Below the pieces are notes generated by a model. That model searched no databases, was not told where the DNA came from, and worked only from the letters and a program-made list of their open reading frames with translations. DNA of 64,000 nucleotides from Pseudomonas graminis (lineage in GTDB: Bacteria; Pseudomonadota; Gammaproteobacteria; Pseudomonadales; Pseudomonadaceae): positions 372,001 through 436,000 of the forward strand of contig NZ_MDEN01000069.1 of the NCBI RefSeq assembly GCF_001705435.1. Direction: 5' to 3'. The position numbers and the translations under genes were made by a program. Positions 35,845-45,045 of this stretch are shown piece after piece. Numbering within the stretch: the first letter of the stretch is position 1; every line of letters begins with the position of its first letter.

Positions 35845-36786
35845 ATGAGCAATTTCTTTTGCGAGACTCGCATGCACTCAGCTGTATTCACGGTTGCTTT
35901 AACCGCTGCTTTTATCTTGCCTGTAGCCGCTGAACCGGGCCAGGGCACGAAAGACGGGCAGATGCAGGGTATGGATCACAGCCAGATGCAGGGCATGGAT
36001 CACAGCAAAATGCAGGGTATGGATCATAGCCAGATGCAGGGTATGCAGCCTCCCAAGCAGCAGACCCAGACCCAAAGCCGGACACCGATAGCGGCTCTAA
36101 CCGATGCGGATAGAGCCGCAGTCTATAACGCTCCTGGTGGTCACGAAGTCCACGACACTGCCCTCAACTCTTTTTTTATATTTGAGAAGCTGGAATGGCA
36201 GGATGCTGACGATGGGAGCGCGCTTAACTGGGAAGCCCAAGGTTGGATAGGTGGAGATGTTGATCGTCTATGGCTGCGCTCCGAAGGCGAGCGCACCAAC
36301 GGAAAGACCGAAGAAGCTGAGGTTCAAGCTCTTTGGGGCCATTCCATCAGCCCTTGGTGGGATCTGGTCGGCGGGGTTCGTCAAGACTTCAAACCAGGCG
36401 ACCCTCAAACGTGGGCGGCTTTCGGTATCCAGGGCTTGGCTCTCTACAATTTCGAAGCTCAGGCCACTGCTTATCTGGCTGAAGGTGGCCAGACCGCAGC
36501 TCGGCTGGAAGGTGATTACGACATCCTCCTGACCAACAAGCTCATTTTGCAACCGACGGCGGAATTCAATTTCTACGGTAAAAACGATCCCCAGCGGGGC
36601 ATTGGTTCAGGGCTGTCAGAGAGTGAGGTCGGTTTGCGTCTTCGGTACGAAATCAGGCCAGAATTCGCACCTTACGTAGGTGTGACCTGGAATCGGGCTT
36701 ATGGAAAGACCGCTGATTACGCCCGCGACGAAGGCGAAGACAGTAACGAAGCACGCCTCGTGCTTGGCGTCCGAGTGTGGTTCTAA
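35845..36786 (+). CDS. copB: Outer membrane copper resistance protein CopB
   Basis: 313 aa. A signal peptide (ending PVAAE) is followed by four copies of an MQGMDHSQ/K unit, then a beta-barrel domain beginning near HDTALNSFFIFEKLEWQ and ending with the aromatic VRVWF typical of outer membrane proteins. The Met/His repeats match those in CopA and probably pass or store copper. Second gene of copABCD. Confidence 0.93.
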   Translation: MSNFFCETRMHSAVFTVALTAAFILPVAAEPGQGTKDGQMQGMDHSQMQGMDHSKMQGMDHSQMQGMQPPKQQTQTQSRTPIAALTDADRAAVYNAPGGHEVHDTALNSFFIFEKLEWQDADDGSALNWEAQGWIGGDVDRLWLRSEGERTNGKTEEAEVQALWGHSISPWWDLVGGVRQDFKPGDPQTWAAFGIQGLALYNFEAQATAYLAEGGQTAARLEGDYDILLTNKLILQPTAEFNFYGKNDPQRGIGSGLSESEVGLRLRYEIRPEFAPYVGVTWNRAYGKTADYARDEGEDSNEARLVLGVRVWF

Positions 36787-36855
36787 ATCAAAGTTAGAAG
36801 CACCAAATAATTATCTAACCTCATAACAACAGCTTTGCGCTGTGAGGAGCCTTGC

Positions 36856-37239
36856 ATGTCTGTATTTAAATCCTGTGTTGTGGCCGTTGCTCTTTCTTCC
36901 AGCCTTCTGCTCAGCGCAGTTGCCCAGGCTCACCCGAAGCTGCTGTCTTCGACTCCGGCTGAAGGGGAGAGCGGCCCAGCTCCTGCGAAGATAGAACTGC
37001 ATTTTTCCGAAAACCTGGTTACCCAGTTTTCCGGGGCCAAGTTGGTCATGACGGAAATGCCTGGCATGGCACATTCCCCTATGCCCATGAAGGCCAGCGT
37101 GGCTGGAAGTAGCGATCCTAAAACCATGATCTTGACTCCGGCAGCACCTCTCACTGCTGGCACCTACAAAGTGGAGTGGCGGGCGGTCTCCTCTGATACC
37201 CACCCGATTATCGGCAACGTTACGTTCAAAGTGAAGTAA
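36856..37239 (+). CDS. copC: Periplasmic copper-binding protein CopC
   Basis: 127 aa from the ATG at 36856, with GAGGAG upstream; seven upstream codons are open but unlikely. After the signal peptide (ending AVAQA) the mature protein starts HPKLLSSTP, so its N-terminal His can be a Cu(II) ligand. The Met-rich loop MPGMAHSPMPM supplies Cu(I) ligands, and SSDTHPIIG is the second His site. It partners CopD, whose start is 2 bp after its stop. Confidence 0.95.
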   Translation: MSVFKSCVVAVALSSSLLLSAVAQAHPKLLSSTPAEGESGPAPAKIELHFSENLVTQFSGAKLVMTEMPGMAHSPMPMKASVAGSSDPKTMILTPAAPLTAGTYKVEWRAVSSDTHPIIGNVTFKVK

Positions 37240-37241
37240 GC

Positions 37242-38177
37242 ATGAGCGACCCCCTGAATGTGGTGCTGCGCATAGCGCTTTATCTGGATTTGATGCTCTT
37301 GTTCGGCCTAGCGGTGTTTGGGCTGTACAGCTTTCGAGGTAAAGAGCGCGTATCCGGAGCGGTACTTCATTTTGGATGGATACTGCCCGGCACCGCTGCT
37401 ATAGGCATGCTGTTGTCCATAGCAGCTTTCGTGGTTATGACAAGCAATATGAGCGGCGCCTCCGATTGGGTCGAGCTGCGGCCTCACATAGAAATGATGC
37501 TGTACGAGACTGAGATCGGCTATAGCTGGGTGACGCGCATGATCTCGCTAGCGGTGGTCATTGTTGTCGCAAGCCAAAGCAAGCGATGGCCAACAGAGAG
37601 TCTATGGGTTGCTACCTTGGCGGGCAGCATCGCCCTAGCGACGCTCGCGTGGACAGGTCATGGAGCCATGGATGAAGGTGCTAAGCGGTTCTGGCACTTT
37701 GCCGCTGATATCCTGCATTTACTTGCCGCTGGCGGGTGGATCGGTGCCCTCGCGGCGTTTGGTTTGATGTTGAGGATAAAAGGGTCTGATCCTGAGCTAC
37801 TTGTCCGAGTACTTTCACGAGCACTCAGCGGATTCGAAACAGCCGGTGCTCTGATCGTTGGTACGGTCATAGTGACCGGTGTCGCCAATTACCTCTTCAT
37901 CGTTGGGCCGACAGTGGCCAATGTCATATCAGGCGCCTATGGCGTTCTTCTACTCGTGAAAATCGTGCTGTTCGCCGGCATGATCGGACTTGCTACCCTG
38001 AATCGTTTCTACCTGAGTCCTGCCCTTGAGCGGTCTGCGCAGGCCGGTGATTACTCTCTGGCAGTGACTGCTTTGAGAAAAAGCGTGGTGCTCGAATCCA
38101 CCTGTGCCGTGGTCATCGTCGTCCTGGTGGCTTGGCTGGGGACTTTAAGCCCATCAATCGACATGGCTCAAGGGTAA
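37242..38177 (+). CDS. copD: Inner membrane copper transport protein CopD
   Basis: 311 aa with about eight transmembrane helices. The CopD domain contains conserved His in TGHGAMDEGAKRFWHFAADILHLLAAGGWIG. Thought to carry copper supplied by CopC across the inner membrane. Last gene of copABCD; it ends 51 bp before the convergent copG-like gene. Confidence 0.93.
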   Translation: MSDPLNVVLRIALYLDLMLLFGLAVFGLYSFRGKERVSGAVLHFGWILPGTAAIGMLLSIAAFVVMTSNMSGASDWVELRPHIEMMLYETEIGYSWVTRMISLAVVIVVASQSKRWPTESLWVATLAGSIALATLAWTGHGAMDEGAKRFWHFAADILHLLAAGGWIGALAAFGLMLRIKGSDPELLVRVLSRALSGFETAGALIVGTVIVTGVANYLFIVGPTVANVISGAYGVLLLVKIVLFAGMIGLATLNRFYLSPALERSAQAGDYSLAVTALRKSVVLESTCAVVIVVLVAWLGTLSPSIDMAQG

Positions 38178-38228
38178 GCTCGATGCCAGATCTGGGCGGC
38201 TCCAAGAGGGGCCCAGATCCAGCCAACA

Positions 38229-38675
38229 CTATTGGCTGAGTGGGTAGGTAGCCACCACTTCTTGCGCACCTGCCTTGGTGACTCCCATGACTTTATACGG
38301 CTGATAATTTTGACCGTATTCCATGCCTGGAGAACCTGCTGGCATGCCTGGCACTGCAATCCCTACGAGATCGGAGCGGCCGCTCAGCTTCTTGATTTCG
38401 TCGGCTGGTACATGACCTTCTACGAATTTGCCGCCAATCACAGCGGTATGGCATGAGGCGAGTTCCTGTGGAACACCCAGTTTCTGCTTGATAGCGCTCA
38501 TATTGCTTTCTACATGGTCGACCACTTTGAATCCACTCGACTCAAGGTGTTTGACCCACTCCTTGCAGCAGCCGCAGTTCGCGTCGCGGTGTACATCTAT
38601 TGTGAGCGGCGCTGCCGCCTGGGCGGCACCACAAATCATCAACGCCACAGCCAGCGATAGCTTTCGTTTGAACAT
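38229..38675 (-). CDS. copG: DUF411 periplasmic metal-binding protein (CopG-like)
   Basis: 148 aa from the ATG at 38675, with GAGG 8 bases upstream; a GTG three codons earlier is possible. A signal peptide (ending GAAQAAA) is followed by DVHRDANCGCCKEWVKHLES with the CGCC metal/redox motif, then SCHTAVIGG and GHVPADEI. This is the DUF411 domain of copper-cluster protein CopG. It is transcribed away from copRS, and its promoter shares the gap 38676-38865. Confidence 0.88.
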   Translation of the reverse strand: MFKRKLSLAVALMICGAAQAAAPLTIDVHRDANCGCCKEWVKHLESSGFKVVDHVESNMSAIKQKLGVPQELASCHTAVIGGKFVEGHVPADEIKKLSGRSDLVGIAVPGMPAGSPGMEYGQNYQPYKVMGVTKAGAQEVVATYPLSQ

Positions 38676-38788
38676 TCCATGCACCTCATCAAGGTTAGTC
38701 TGCGGTTGCTTAGGCGCCCTTGGCCTAGGCCGCGAGTGGCGCTTACTTACCGGTTACAACGTAGGTTAAGCGCAAAGAATCAGATTGC

Positions 38789-38799
38789 CGATTACATTT
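38789..38799 (-). promoter_or_regulatory. Putative cop box 3, between copG and copRS
   Basis: Minus-strand AAATGTAATCG, the same core as boxes 1 and 2, in the divergent gap between copG and copR; it may control both. Confidence 0.45.
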
Positions 38800-38865
38800 G
38801 CGTCAGCTTGCGCATAGCGGCCAATTTGGTAGCACAATTGAACGCCGCACAACCGGAGCCCAAGC

Positions 38866-39549
38866 ATGAAACTCTTGGTAGCAGAAGACGAACCCAAAAC
38901 AGGCATGTATCTACAGCAAGGTCTAGTAGAGGCCGGGTTCAGTGTTGATCGGGTTGTGACCGGTACGGAAGCACTGCATCAAGCACTGAGTGAGACCTAC
39001 GATCTCCTAATTCTGGACGTGATGATGCCGGGCATCGACGGCTGGGATGTCGTCCGAAGCGTTCGCGCAGCTGGGCGCGCAGTTCCTGTGCTGTTTCTGA
39101 CGGCCAGAGACGGAGTTGATGATCGGGTCAAGGGGTTAGAGCTAGGAGCTGACGATTATCTGGTTAAGCCATTCGCCTTTTCCGAGTTGCTTGCTCGCGT
39201 AAGAAGCTTGCTTCGCCGTGGTTCCGCCGCGCCCAACCAGACATCAATCAAGATCGGGGATCTGGAAGTCGATCTTCTGAAGCGCCGCGCCATGCGCTCT
39301 GGTCGCCGGATAGACCTCACGGCTAAGGAGTTTTCGCTACTTGAATTGCTGATGCGCCGTCGGGGGGAAGTCTTGCCAAAATCCCTGATCGCATCGCAGG
39401 TCTGGGATATGAATTTCGACAGCGATACCAACGTAATCGAAGTCGCTATTCGCCGCCTCCGAGCCAAAGTCGATGATGATTTTGACACCAAGCTGATCCA
39501 GACCATGAGGGGAATGGGCTACATGCTAGACGCTCCCGAAACAGAATGA
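38866..39549 (+). CDS. copR: Copper response regulator CopR (OmpR family)
   Basis: 227 aa. Receiver domain with phospho-acceptor Asp in LLILDVMMPGIDGWD, Thr in LFLTARDG and Lys in DDYLVKPFAF; a winged-helix DNA-binding domain ends with VIEVAIRRLRAKVDDDFDTKLIQTMRGMGYML. Highly typical of CopR/CusR. It overlaps copS by 4 bp. Predicted to bind the TGTAATC boxes before ptrA-like, copA and copG/copR. Confidence 0.95.
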   Translation: MKLLVAEDEPKTGMYLQQGLVEAGFSVDRVVTGTEALHQALSETYDLLILDVMMPGIDGWDVVRSVRAAGRAVPVLFLTARDGVDDRVKGLELGADDYLVKPFAFSELLARVRSLLRRGSAAPNQTSIKIGDLEVDLLKRRAMRSGRRIDLTAKEFSLLELLMRRRGEVLPKSLIASQVWDMNFDSDTNVIEVAIRRLRAKVDDDFDTKLIQTMRGMGYMLDAPETE

Positions 39550-40940
39550 AGCGCGCTTCCCTTACCCTCCGTTTGAGCATGATGTTTGTCTGTGCCGTGG
39601 TCGCCGTGCTGGTAGTGGCGGGCTTTACTTTCGATGCGTTTAGCCAACATCACTTCAAGGTTCTTGACCGTCAAGCCATGACGGAAAAGCTCGAATCCAT
39701 CCGCCAAATCATGGAAGGCGAAGCTGGCTCCGCAGACTCATCAGAAGTCGTGCTGCAACTACAGGCTTTGCTTGGTGCACATCAGGAACTCTCCGCCTCG
39801 ATTACCACCAAGGAAGGGAGGACGATCTTCGCCACACAGAATGCAGTTGAGCATCCTCCTTCCCACTCGGGCGATCCTGGAGAAGACATGTGGGAGTGGA
39901 CTGTTGGCGGCCATATGTACCGTGGCATGCAGGCCCAGGTTCGATTAGTAAACGAAGCCGGGCCGCTGAACGCGTGGTTGAGTCTAGATATCACTAGCCA
40001 TCTGCATTTCGTTGAAACCTTGCGGTGGTGGCTGGTGATCGGACTGACGATTAGTGTCTTGGTCAGCGCAGCTTTAGGGTGGTTGGTGGCGCGTAGTGGG
40101 TTGAAGCCGGTCGCACAGGTGACGCGGGTCGCAGCCTCGATGTCAGCGGGATCGCTCAAAGAGCGTATCCCGATGGACTCGGTGCCTCGTGAGCTTGAAA
40201 GCCTAGTCTCCTCGTTCAACGCCATGCTTGCTCGCCTTGATGAGTCTTTTGTTCGGCTGTCCAACTTTTCGGCTGATATCGCGCACGAGCTGCGCACTCC
40301 TATCAGCAATCTGCGGACACATACAGAAGTCATCCTCGCAAAGAAACGTGCGCCCGAAATCTATGAAGAGAATCTCTATTCCAACCTTGAGGATCTGAAC
40401 CGCCTCTCAAGCATTATTGATGGCATGCTTTTTTTGGCCAAATCGGATAACGGTCTGATTCTACCAACCAAAGAAAAAATCGAGTTGCGTTCGGTCGTCG
40501 AAAAGCTCTTCGAGTATTACCAGTTGCTGGCAGACGACACTGGGGTGACGCTACAGCTTTCCGGGCATGGCGCAGTGTACGGCGACGACACTATGTTGGA
40601 TCGGATGATCTCTAATCTGCTGTCCAATGCGCTCCGGTACACACCACCAGGCTCCGTGATCTCCATCAGAATCGAACCTGATGGCGACATGATCAGCTTG
40701 TCAGTGCAAAACCCTGGAGAGGAGATAGCAGCACAACATTTACCCCGGCTGTTTGATCGTTTTTACAGAGTCGATCCTGCTCGCAGAGAGGGCAGCACCA
40801 CAAACGCGGGGTTAGGTTTGGCAATCGTCAAATCACTGGTTGACGTTCATGGCGGCACCGTTAAATGTGTCTCCGGGGGAGGTTATACGGCCTTTAAGAT
40901 CAGCCTGCCAGCGTGGGACAGCGATGCTCATAGTGTGTGA
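39546..40940 (+). CDS. copS: Copper sensor histidine kinase CopS
   Basis: 464 aa. Two transmembrane helices (residues about 10-30 and 158-180) flank a periplasmic sensor loop with His/Asp-rich HPPSHSGDPGEDMWEW. The HAMP segment is followed by the H-box SADIAHELRTPISNLRTH, an N-box (DRMISNLLSNALRYT) and G-boxes (NAGLGLAIVKSLVDVHGG). Matches heavy-metal sensor kinases. It phosphorylates CopR in response to periplasmic copper. Confidence 0.94.
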   Translation: MKRASLTLRLSMMFVCAVVAVLVVAGFTFDAFSQHHFKVLDRQAMTEKLESIRQIMEGEAGSADSSEVVLQLQALLGAHQELSASITTKEGRTIFATQNAVEHPPSHSGDPGEDMWEWTVGGHMYRGMQAQVRLVNEAGPLNAWLSLDITSHLHFVETLRWWLVIGLTISVLVSAALGWLVARSGLKPVAQVTRVAASMSAGSLKERIPMDSVPRELESLVSSFNAMLARLDESFVRLSNFSADIAHELRTPISNLRTHTEVILAKKRAPEIYEENLYSNLEDLNRLSSIIDGMLFLAKSDNGLILPTKEKIELRSVVEKLFEYYQLLADDTGVTLQLSGHGAVYGDDTMLDRMISNLLSNALRYTPPGSVISIRIEPDGDMISLSVQNPGEEIAAQHLPRLFDRFYRVDPARREGSTTNAGLGLAIVKSLVDVHGGTVKCVSGGGYTAFKISLPAWDSDAHSV

Positions 40941-41087
40941 GCTATACGAACGCAGCGGCCCCCTCCCAAGGAGAGTGCGCTGGAGGTAGCGGAGGTCGTT
41001 AAATACATTCGCTTGGTGTTTGTGCATGCGGTTTGAATGTGGTTACATCTGTATATTCGGTTATCCACATGTATTGGGCGGTCGCTT

Positions 41088-41438
41088 ATGAGCCTGGCAC
41101 CACACACCTTCTTCAAGTGCCTGGGGGACGAAACTCGCGCTCGGATCATGCTCATGCTTTCGGCTGAGGGTGAGTTGTGCGTGTGCGAGTTGATCTGGGC
41201 ACTGGACGATAGCCAGTCGAAGGTCTCCAGGCATCTTGCCCAACTGCGGGCTTGCGGGTTACTCGCAGATCGGAGGCAGGGTCAGTGGGTTTACTACCGG
41301 CTGCATCCCGAGCTTGAACAGTGGGCACTGGATGTTCTGAACGTCACTACGCAGGCGCACCAGTCCTGGGTTAACGACAGTCAAGGAAGGCTGGCTTCGA
41401 TGGAAGACAGACCCGTGCGCCAAGCCTCCTGCTGCTGA
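41088..41438 (+). CDS. arsR: Arsenic-responsive repressor ArsR
   Basis: 116 aa from the ATG at 41088; 17 upstream codons are open but give a poor N-terminus. The winged HTH (DDSQSKVSRHLAQLRACGLL) includes the As(III) site ELCVCELIWAL with the CVC motif of the classical ArsR type, and the C-terminus ends ASCC. First gene of the ars operon; the AT-rich tract at about 41040-41075 before it (TATATTCGGTTATCCACATG) is the likely operator. Confidence 0.93.
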   Translation: MSLAPHTFFKCLGDETRARIMLMLSAEGELCVCELIWALDDSQSKVSRHLAQLRACGLLADRRQGQWVYYRLHPELEQWALDVLNVTTQAHQSWVNDSQGRLASMEDRPVRQASCC

Positions 41439-41460
41439 CCTTCTGATTCGGAACATACCC

Positions 41461-42750
41461 ATGCTCATCGCTGCGTCAATTTTCGTAGTTACGCTTGTCT
41501 TTGTTATCTGGCAACCCAGGGGGTTAGGTGTCGGCTGGAGCGCGGCAGTGGGTGCCGTCCTGGCATTGCTGACTGGCGTCGTGAGTCTGGGGGATGTGCC
41601 GGTTGTGTGGCACATCGTCTGGAACGCTACCGCGACCTTCATTGCAGTGATCATTATCAGTTTGCTGCTTGATGAAGCGGGATTCTTTAAATGGGCGGCG
41701 CTGCATGTGGCTCGCTGGGGTCAGGGCAAAGGTGGACGCCTGTTTGCGCTGATGATCCTGCTCGGTGCAGCCGTCTCGGCACTGTTCGCCAATGATGGAG
41801 CCGCACTGATTCTGACCCCAATCGTCATCGCGATGCTGACGGCGCTTCGTTTCAGTCCGGCATCCACTCTGGCATTCGTGATGGCCGCAGGCTTCATCGC
41901 GGATACCGCCAGTCTGCCCATGGTCGTGTCGAATCTGGTCAACATCGTTTCGGCTGACTTTTTCAGCGTGGGTTTTGGTGAGTACGCCTCGGTGATGTGG
42001 CCAGTGAACCTGGTGGCGGTGGCCGCGACGCTGTTCATGCTCTGGATGTTCTATCGCAAGGACATTCCAACCCAGTACGACGCTAATCAGCTTGAAGCCC
42101 CAGATGCAGTAATTCGTGACCGGGCGACATTCATTGCTGGCTGGTGGGTACTTGGCCTGCTGCTGCTTGGCCTGTTCGCACTGGAGCCGCTGGGCATCCC
42201 CATCAGCGCCGTTGCTGCTGCGTGTGCGGTGATCCTGCTGATCATTGCTGGAAAAGGCCACATCATCTCCACGCGAAAGGTCATCAAGCACGCGCCTTGG
42301 CAAATTGTCGTGTTTTCGCTGGGCATGTATCTGGTGGTCTATGGCCTGCGTAATGCCGGGCTAACCGACTCGCTCTCGGCGCTGTTGAACATATTTGCTG
42401 AGCATGGCCTATGGGCCGCTACCTTGGGCACCGGTATCACCGCTGCGCTGTTGTCCTCGATGATGAACAACATGCCGAGTGTGCTTATCGGCGCTCTGTC
42501 CATTCAGGGCAGCGACGCTACGGGACTGGTGCGTGAGGCCATGATCTACGCCAATGTCATCGGTTGCGATCTCGGCCCAAAGATCACGCCCATCGGAAGC
42601 CTGGCCACGTTGCTGTGGCTGCATGTTCTGGCACAGAAAAACATCCGCATCACCTGGGGCTACTACTTCAAAGTCGGCAGCATCCTCACTCTTCCTATCT
42701 TGCTGGTAACGCTAGTGGCACTGGCGTTGCGGCTGAGCATCCCTGTCTAG
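41461..42750 (+). CDS. arsB: Arsenite efflux pump ArsB
   Basis: 429 aa with about 12 transmembrane helices and ArsB-family motifs: ALFANDGAALILTPI, IADTASLPMVVSNLVNI and SSMMNNMPSVLIG. Exports arsenite and antimonite, alone or with an ATPase; no arsA is present. 22 bp after arsR. Confidence 0.96.
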   Translation: MLIAASIFVVTLVFVIWQPRGLGVGWSAAVGAVLALLTGVVSLGDVPVVWHIVWNATATFIAVIIISLLLDEAGFFKWAALHVARWGQGKGGRLFALMILLGAAVSALFANDGAALILTPIVIAMLTALRFSPASTLAFVMAAGFIADTASLPMVVSNLVNIVSADFFSVGFGEYASVMWPVNLVAVAATLFMLWMFYRKDIPTQYDANQLEAPDAVIRDRATFIAGWWVLGLLLLGLFALEPLGIPISAVAAACAVILLIIAGKGHIISTRKVIKHAPWQIVVFSLGMYLVVYGLRNAGLTDSLSALLNIFAEHGLWAATLGTGITAALLSSMMNNMPSVLIGALSIQGSDATGLVREAMIYANVIGCDLGPKITPIGSLATLLWLHVLAQKNIRITWGYYFKVGSILTLPILLVTLVALALRLSIPV

Positions 42751-42759
42751 GAGAAACCC

Positions 42760-43230
42760 ATGAAAGTGTTATTTATGTGTACGGCAAACAGCTGCCGGAG
42801 CGTTCTCTCGGAGGGGTTGTTCAACCATCTGGCCCCGAGCGGCTTTACTGCCGTCAGTTCTGGCAGCTTCCCTAGCGGGAAACTGAATTTACGCGCCGTG
42901 AGTACGCTGCAAGCGCTGGGTATCGATACCTCGGGGCTTTACAGCAAAGGCTCAGAGGTCTTTTCGGACTCACCACCGAATGTTGTGATAACCGTGTGTG
43001 ACAAGGCTGGAGGCGAAACATGCCCGGTCTATTTTGGGCCTGCTGTCAAAAGCCACTGGGGGCTTGCCGATCCTTCCGATGTGGAAGGAACAGACAGCGA
43101 AATCCAGGCCGCATTTGACGCAACCGTCGTCCAGATTAAAAAGCGTTTCGAGGCATTCTTCAGCTTGGATCATTCGACGCTTACACCGCAGGAACTGAAG
43201 CGCGAGCTAGATCGTATAGGTGAGCTGTGA
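42760..43230 (+). CDS. arsC: Arsenate reductase ArsC (low-molecular-weight phosphatase type)
   Basis: 156 aa. Starts KVLFMCTANSCRSVLSEGL, the CX5R phosphatase loop; VITVCDKAGGETCPVYFG supplies the further Cys pair. The Asp loop is WGLADPSD. Reduces arsenate to arsenite, which ArsB then exports. The stop overlaps the arsH start (TGATG). Confidence 0.95.
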   Translation: MKVLFMCTANSCRSVLSEGLFNHLAPSGFTAVSSGSFPSGKLNLRAVSTLQALGIDTSGLYSKGSEVFSDSPPNVVITVCDKAGGETCPVYFGPAVKSHWGLADPSDVEGTDSEIQAAFDATVVQIKKRFEAFFSLDHSTLTPQELKRELDRIGEL

Positions 43231-43964
43231 TGGACGAATTTTCGTCGGAGAGCAGTCCGGATCTACCTAATCTGGATCAGGCGCTGATTGACGTCGCCAC
43301 ACTGGATCGTCTGCAAGGCAACGAGCAACCGACTCACAAGCCGCGCATCTTGTTGCTGTATGGCTCAACCCGTGAGCGCTCTTTCAGCAGGCTACTGACC
43401 CAAGAGGCCGCGCGCATCCTGACCCTAATGGGAGCCGAGGCAGTTATTTTTGATCCCTCGGGCTTGCCTCTCCCTGATGACGCTCCGGAAGACCATCCAA
43501 AGGTTAAAGAGCTGCGGGATCTGGTTCTGTGGTCAGAGGGACAGGTTTGGTGTTCGCCGGAGCGTCACGGCGCGATGTCTGCTGTATTCAAAGCCCAAAT
43601 CGATTGGATTCCGCTCACGATGGGGGCTGTCCGGCCCAGCCAGGGCAAGACCCTGGCCGTCATGCAGGTCTGCGGTGGATCACAGTCGTTCAACACGGTA
43701 AATCAGCTGCGAATTCTCGGGCGCTGGATGCGGATGATCACCATCCCAAACCAGTCGTCAGTACCCAAGGCCTTCCTGGAGTTCGACGACGCAGGCCGTA
43801 TGAAGCCATCTGCCTACTACGACCGTGTGGTCGACGTGATGGAGGAACTAATGAAGTTCACGCTGATGGTTCGGGGCCGGGAAACGTATCTGGTAGATCG
43901 CTACTCGGAGCGAAAGGAAAGCGCCGAGTCGCTCTCGAAACGAGTCAATCAAAGATCGATTTGA
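43230..43964 (+). CDS. arsH: NADPH-dependent FMN oxidoreductase ArsH
   Basis: 244 aa from ATG 43230. The flavodoxin-like core begins ILLLYGSTRERSFSRLLTQEA (FMN phosphate loop) and contains WCSPERHGAMSAVFKAQIDWIP and VMQVCGGSQSFNTVNQLR, the ArsH signatures. ArsH oxidises trivalent organoarsenicals. Translationally coupled to arsC. Confidence 0.95.
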   Translation: MDEFSSESSPDLPNLDQALIDVATLDRLQGNEQPTHKPRILLLYGSTRERSFSRLLTQEAARILTLMGAEAVIFDPSGLPLPDDAPEDHPKVKELRDLVLWSEGQVWCSPERHGAMSAVFKAQIDWIPLTMGAVRPSQGKTLAVMQVCGGSQSFNTVNQLRILGRWMRMITIPNQSSVPKAFLEFDDAGRMKPSAYYDRVVDVMEELMKFTLMVRGRETYLVDRYSERKESAESLSKRVNQRSI

Positions 43965-43983
43965 GCCACCAAGGGGATAGAGG

Positions 43984-44532
43984 ATGAGCAAGACGACAGT
44001 AAGGATTGCGCAGGTTTCGGACGCTCAAGCCATCCAGGCAATCTACGCACCAATGGTTGAGAGCACTACGATTTCGTTCGAGCTTGAGCCGCCTTCAGTC
44101 GAAGAGATGGCCATGCGGATTGAGTCGACTCTGCTAACTTACCCGTACCTGGTTGCGGTGCGAGACGGCCAGGTCATCGGCTATGCATATGCCAGTCAGC
44201 ACCGGGCTCGTGAGGCCTATCGCTGGTCGGTCGACGTCACCGTTTATATATCGCCAGAAGCGCACCGTAGTGGCGTCGGTCGGGCACTGTATGACGTGTT
44301 GCTGCCAACATTGAAGAAGCAAGGTTTTCACGCAGCCTATGCCGGGATCGCTCTGCCCAATGATGGCAGCGTGGGACTACACGAAGCACTTGGCTTCGCT
44401 CACATTGGTACGTATCCAGAAGTAGGATTCAAGCATGGCGCTTGGCGTGATGTTGGATATTGGCGTATCGCGCTGGATTCAACGAATCCGCCAAAACTGC
44501 CCGTGCTTTTCAGTGAGATCAGTCTCTTCTGA
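43984..44532 (+). CDS. arsN1: GNAT acetyltransferase, arsinothricin resistance ArsN1 type
   Basis: 182 aa. A phosphinothricin-acetyltransferase-like GNAT: VRIAQVSDAQAIQAIYAPMV at the start, GYAYASQHRAREAYRWSVDVTVYI, the acetyl-CoA loop EAHRSGVGRAL, and ALGFAHIGTYPEVGFKHGAWRDVGYW at the end. In ars operons this protein is ArsN1, which acetylates arsinothricin and also phosphinothricin. It is 20 bp after arsH, so it is read as the fifth gene of the operon. Confidence 0.85.
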   Translation: MSKTTVRIAQVSDAQAIQAIYAPMVESTTISFELEPPSVEEMAMRIESTLLTYPYLVAVRDGQVIGYAYASQHRAREAYRWSVDVTVYISPEAHRSGVGRALYDVLLPTLKKQGFHAAYAGIALPNDGSVGLHEALGFAHIGTYPEVGFKHGAWRDVGYWRIALDSTNPPKLPVLFSEISLF

Positions 44533-44929
44533 ATCAGCCACGACCAGCAGATCAAGTGCGCTTGCCCCCTCAAAAAGAAAACCCCTCAGCTAGCTGGAAC
44601 AGCATCTCTTCAACCTGGCGAGTTCCAACGGTGCTGGTAAGCATCAATAGTGGGCTTTTACCCGAGAAGCGTTCTTTCGGCTTGGTTATCCGAGTAGCGC
44701 TGCAGCGTTTCGAAAGTCGTGAAACGAAAAAACCGGAATTGGGCTTACCAGATTCCGGAATTTTCAGCCTGCAGATTTCACAGGTGCGTTGGGATCAAAC
44801 CATTCCTCAAACGTTCACCTGCCGGCCTCTGCGGCTGCGATGCTCCATCTTTTTCCACTACCGGACGCCAGTGTGCGGGTCTGCTGTTTAGGATAATGCG
44901 GGAGGGGGAAATAAATTCCAGAGGGCATG

Positions 44930-45045
44930 ATGGCGAAAGTTTTTGTGATCGGCGCCACGGGTGAAACGGGAATTCGGCTCTGCCAGCAACTGGTTGCCCG
45001 GCGTCACGAGGTGCTCGGACTGCACCGCAAACCTGAGCAATATTC
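44930..45045 (+). pseudogene. N-terminal fragment of an NAD(P)-binding Rossmann protein
   Basis: AKVFVIGATGETGIRLCQQL, the GxTGxxG Rossmann start of NmrA/SDR-like reductases, runs for about 38 codons and then breaks off at unrelated sequence near 45045. A truncated gene left by a deletion or insertion. Confidence 0.65.

Noticed and set aside
44556..44891. 111-codon plus-strand frame after arsN1
   Set aside because: No ribosome binding site, unnatural composition and no family resemblance.
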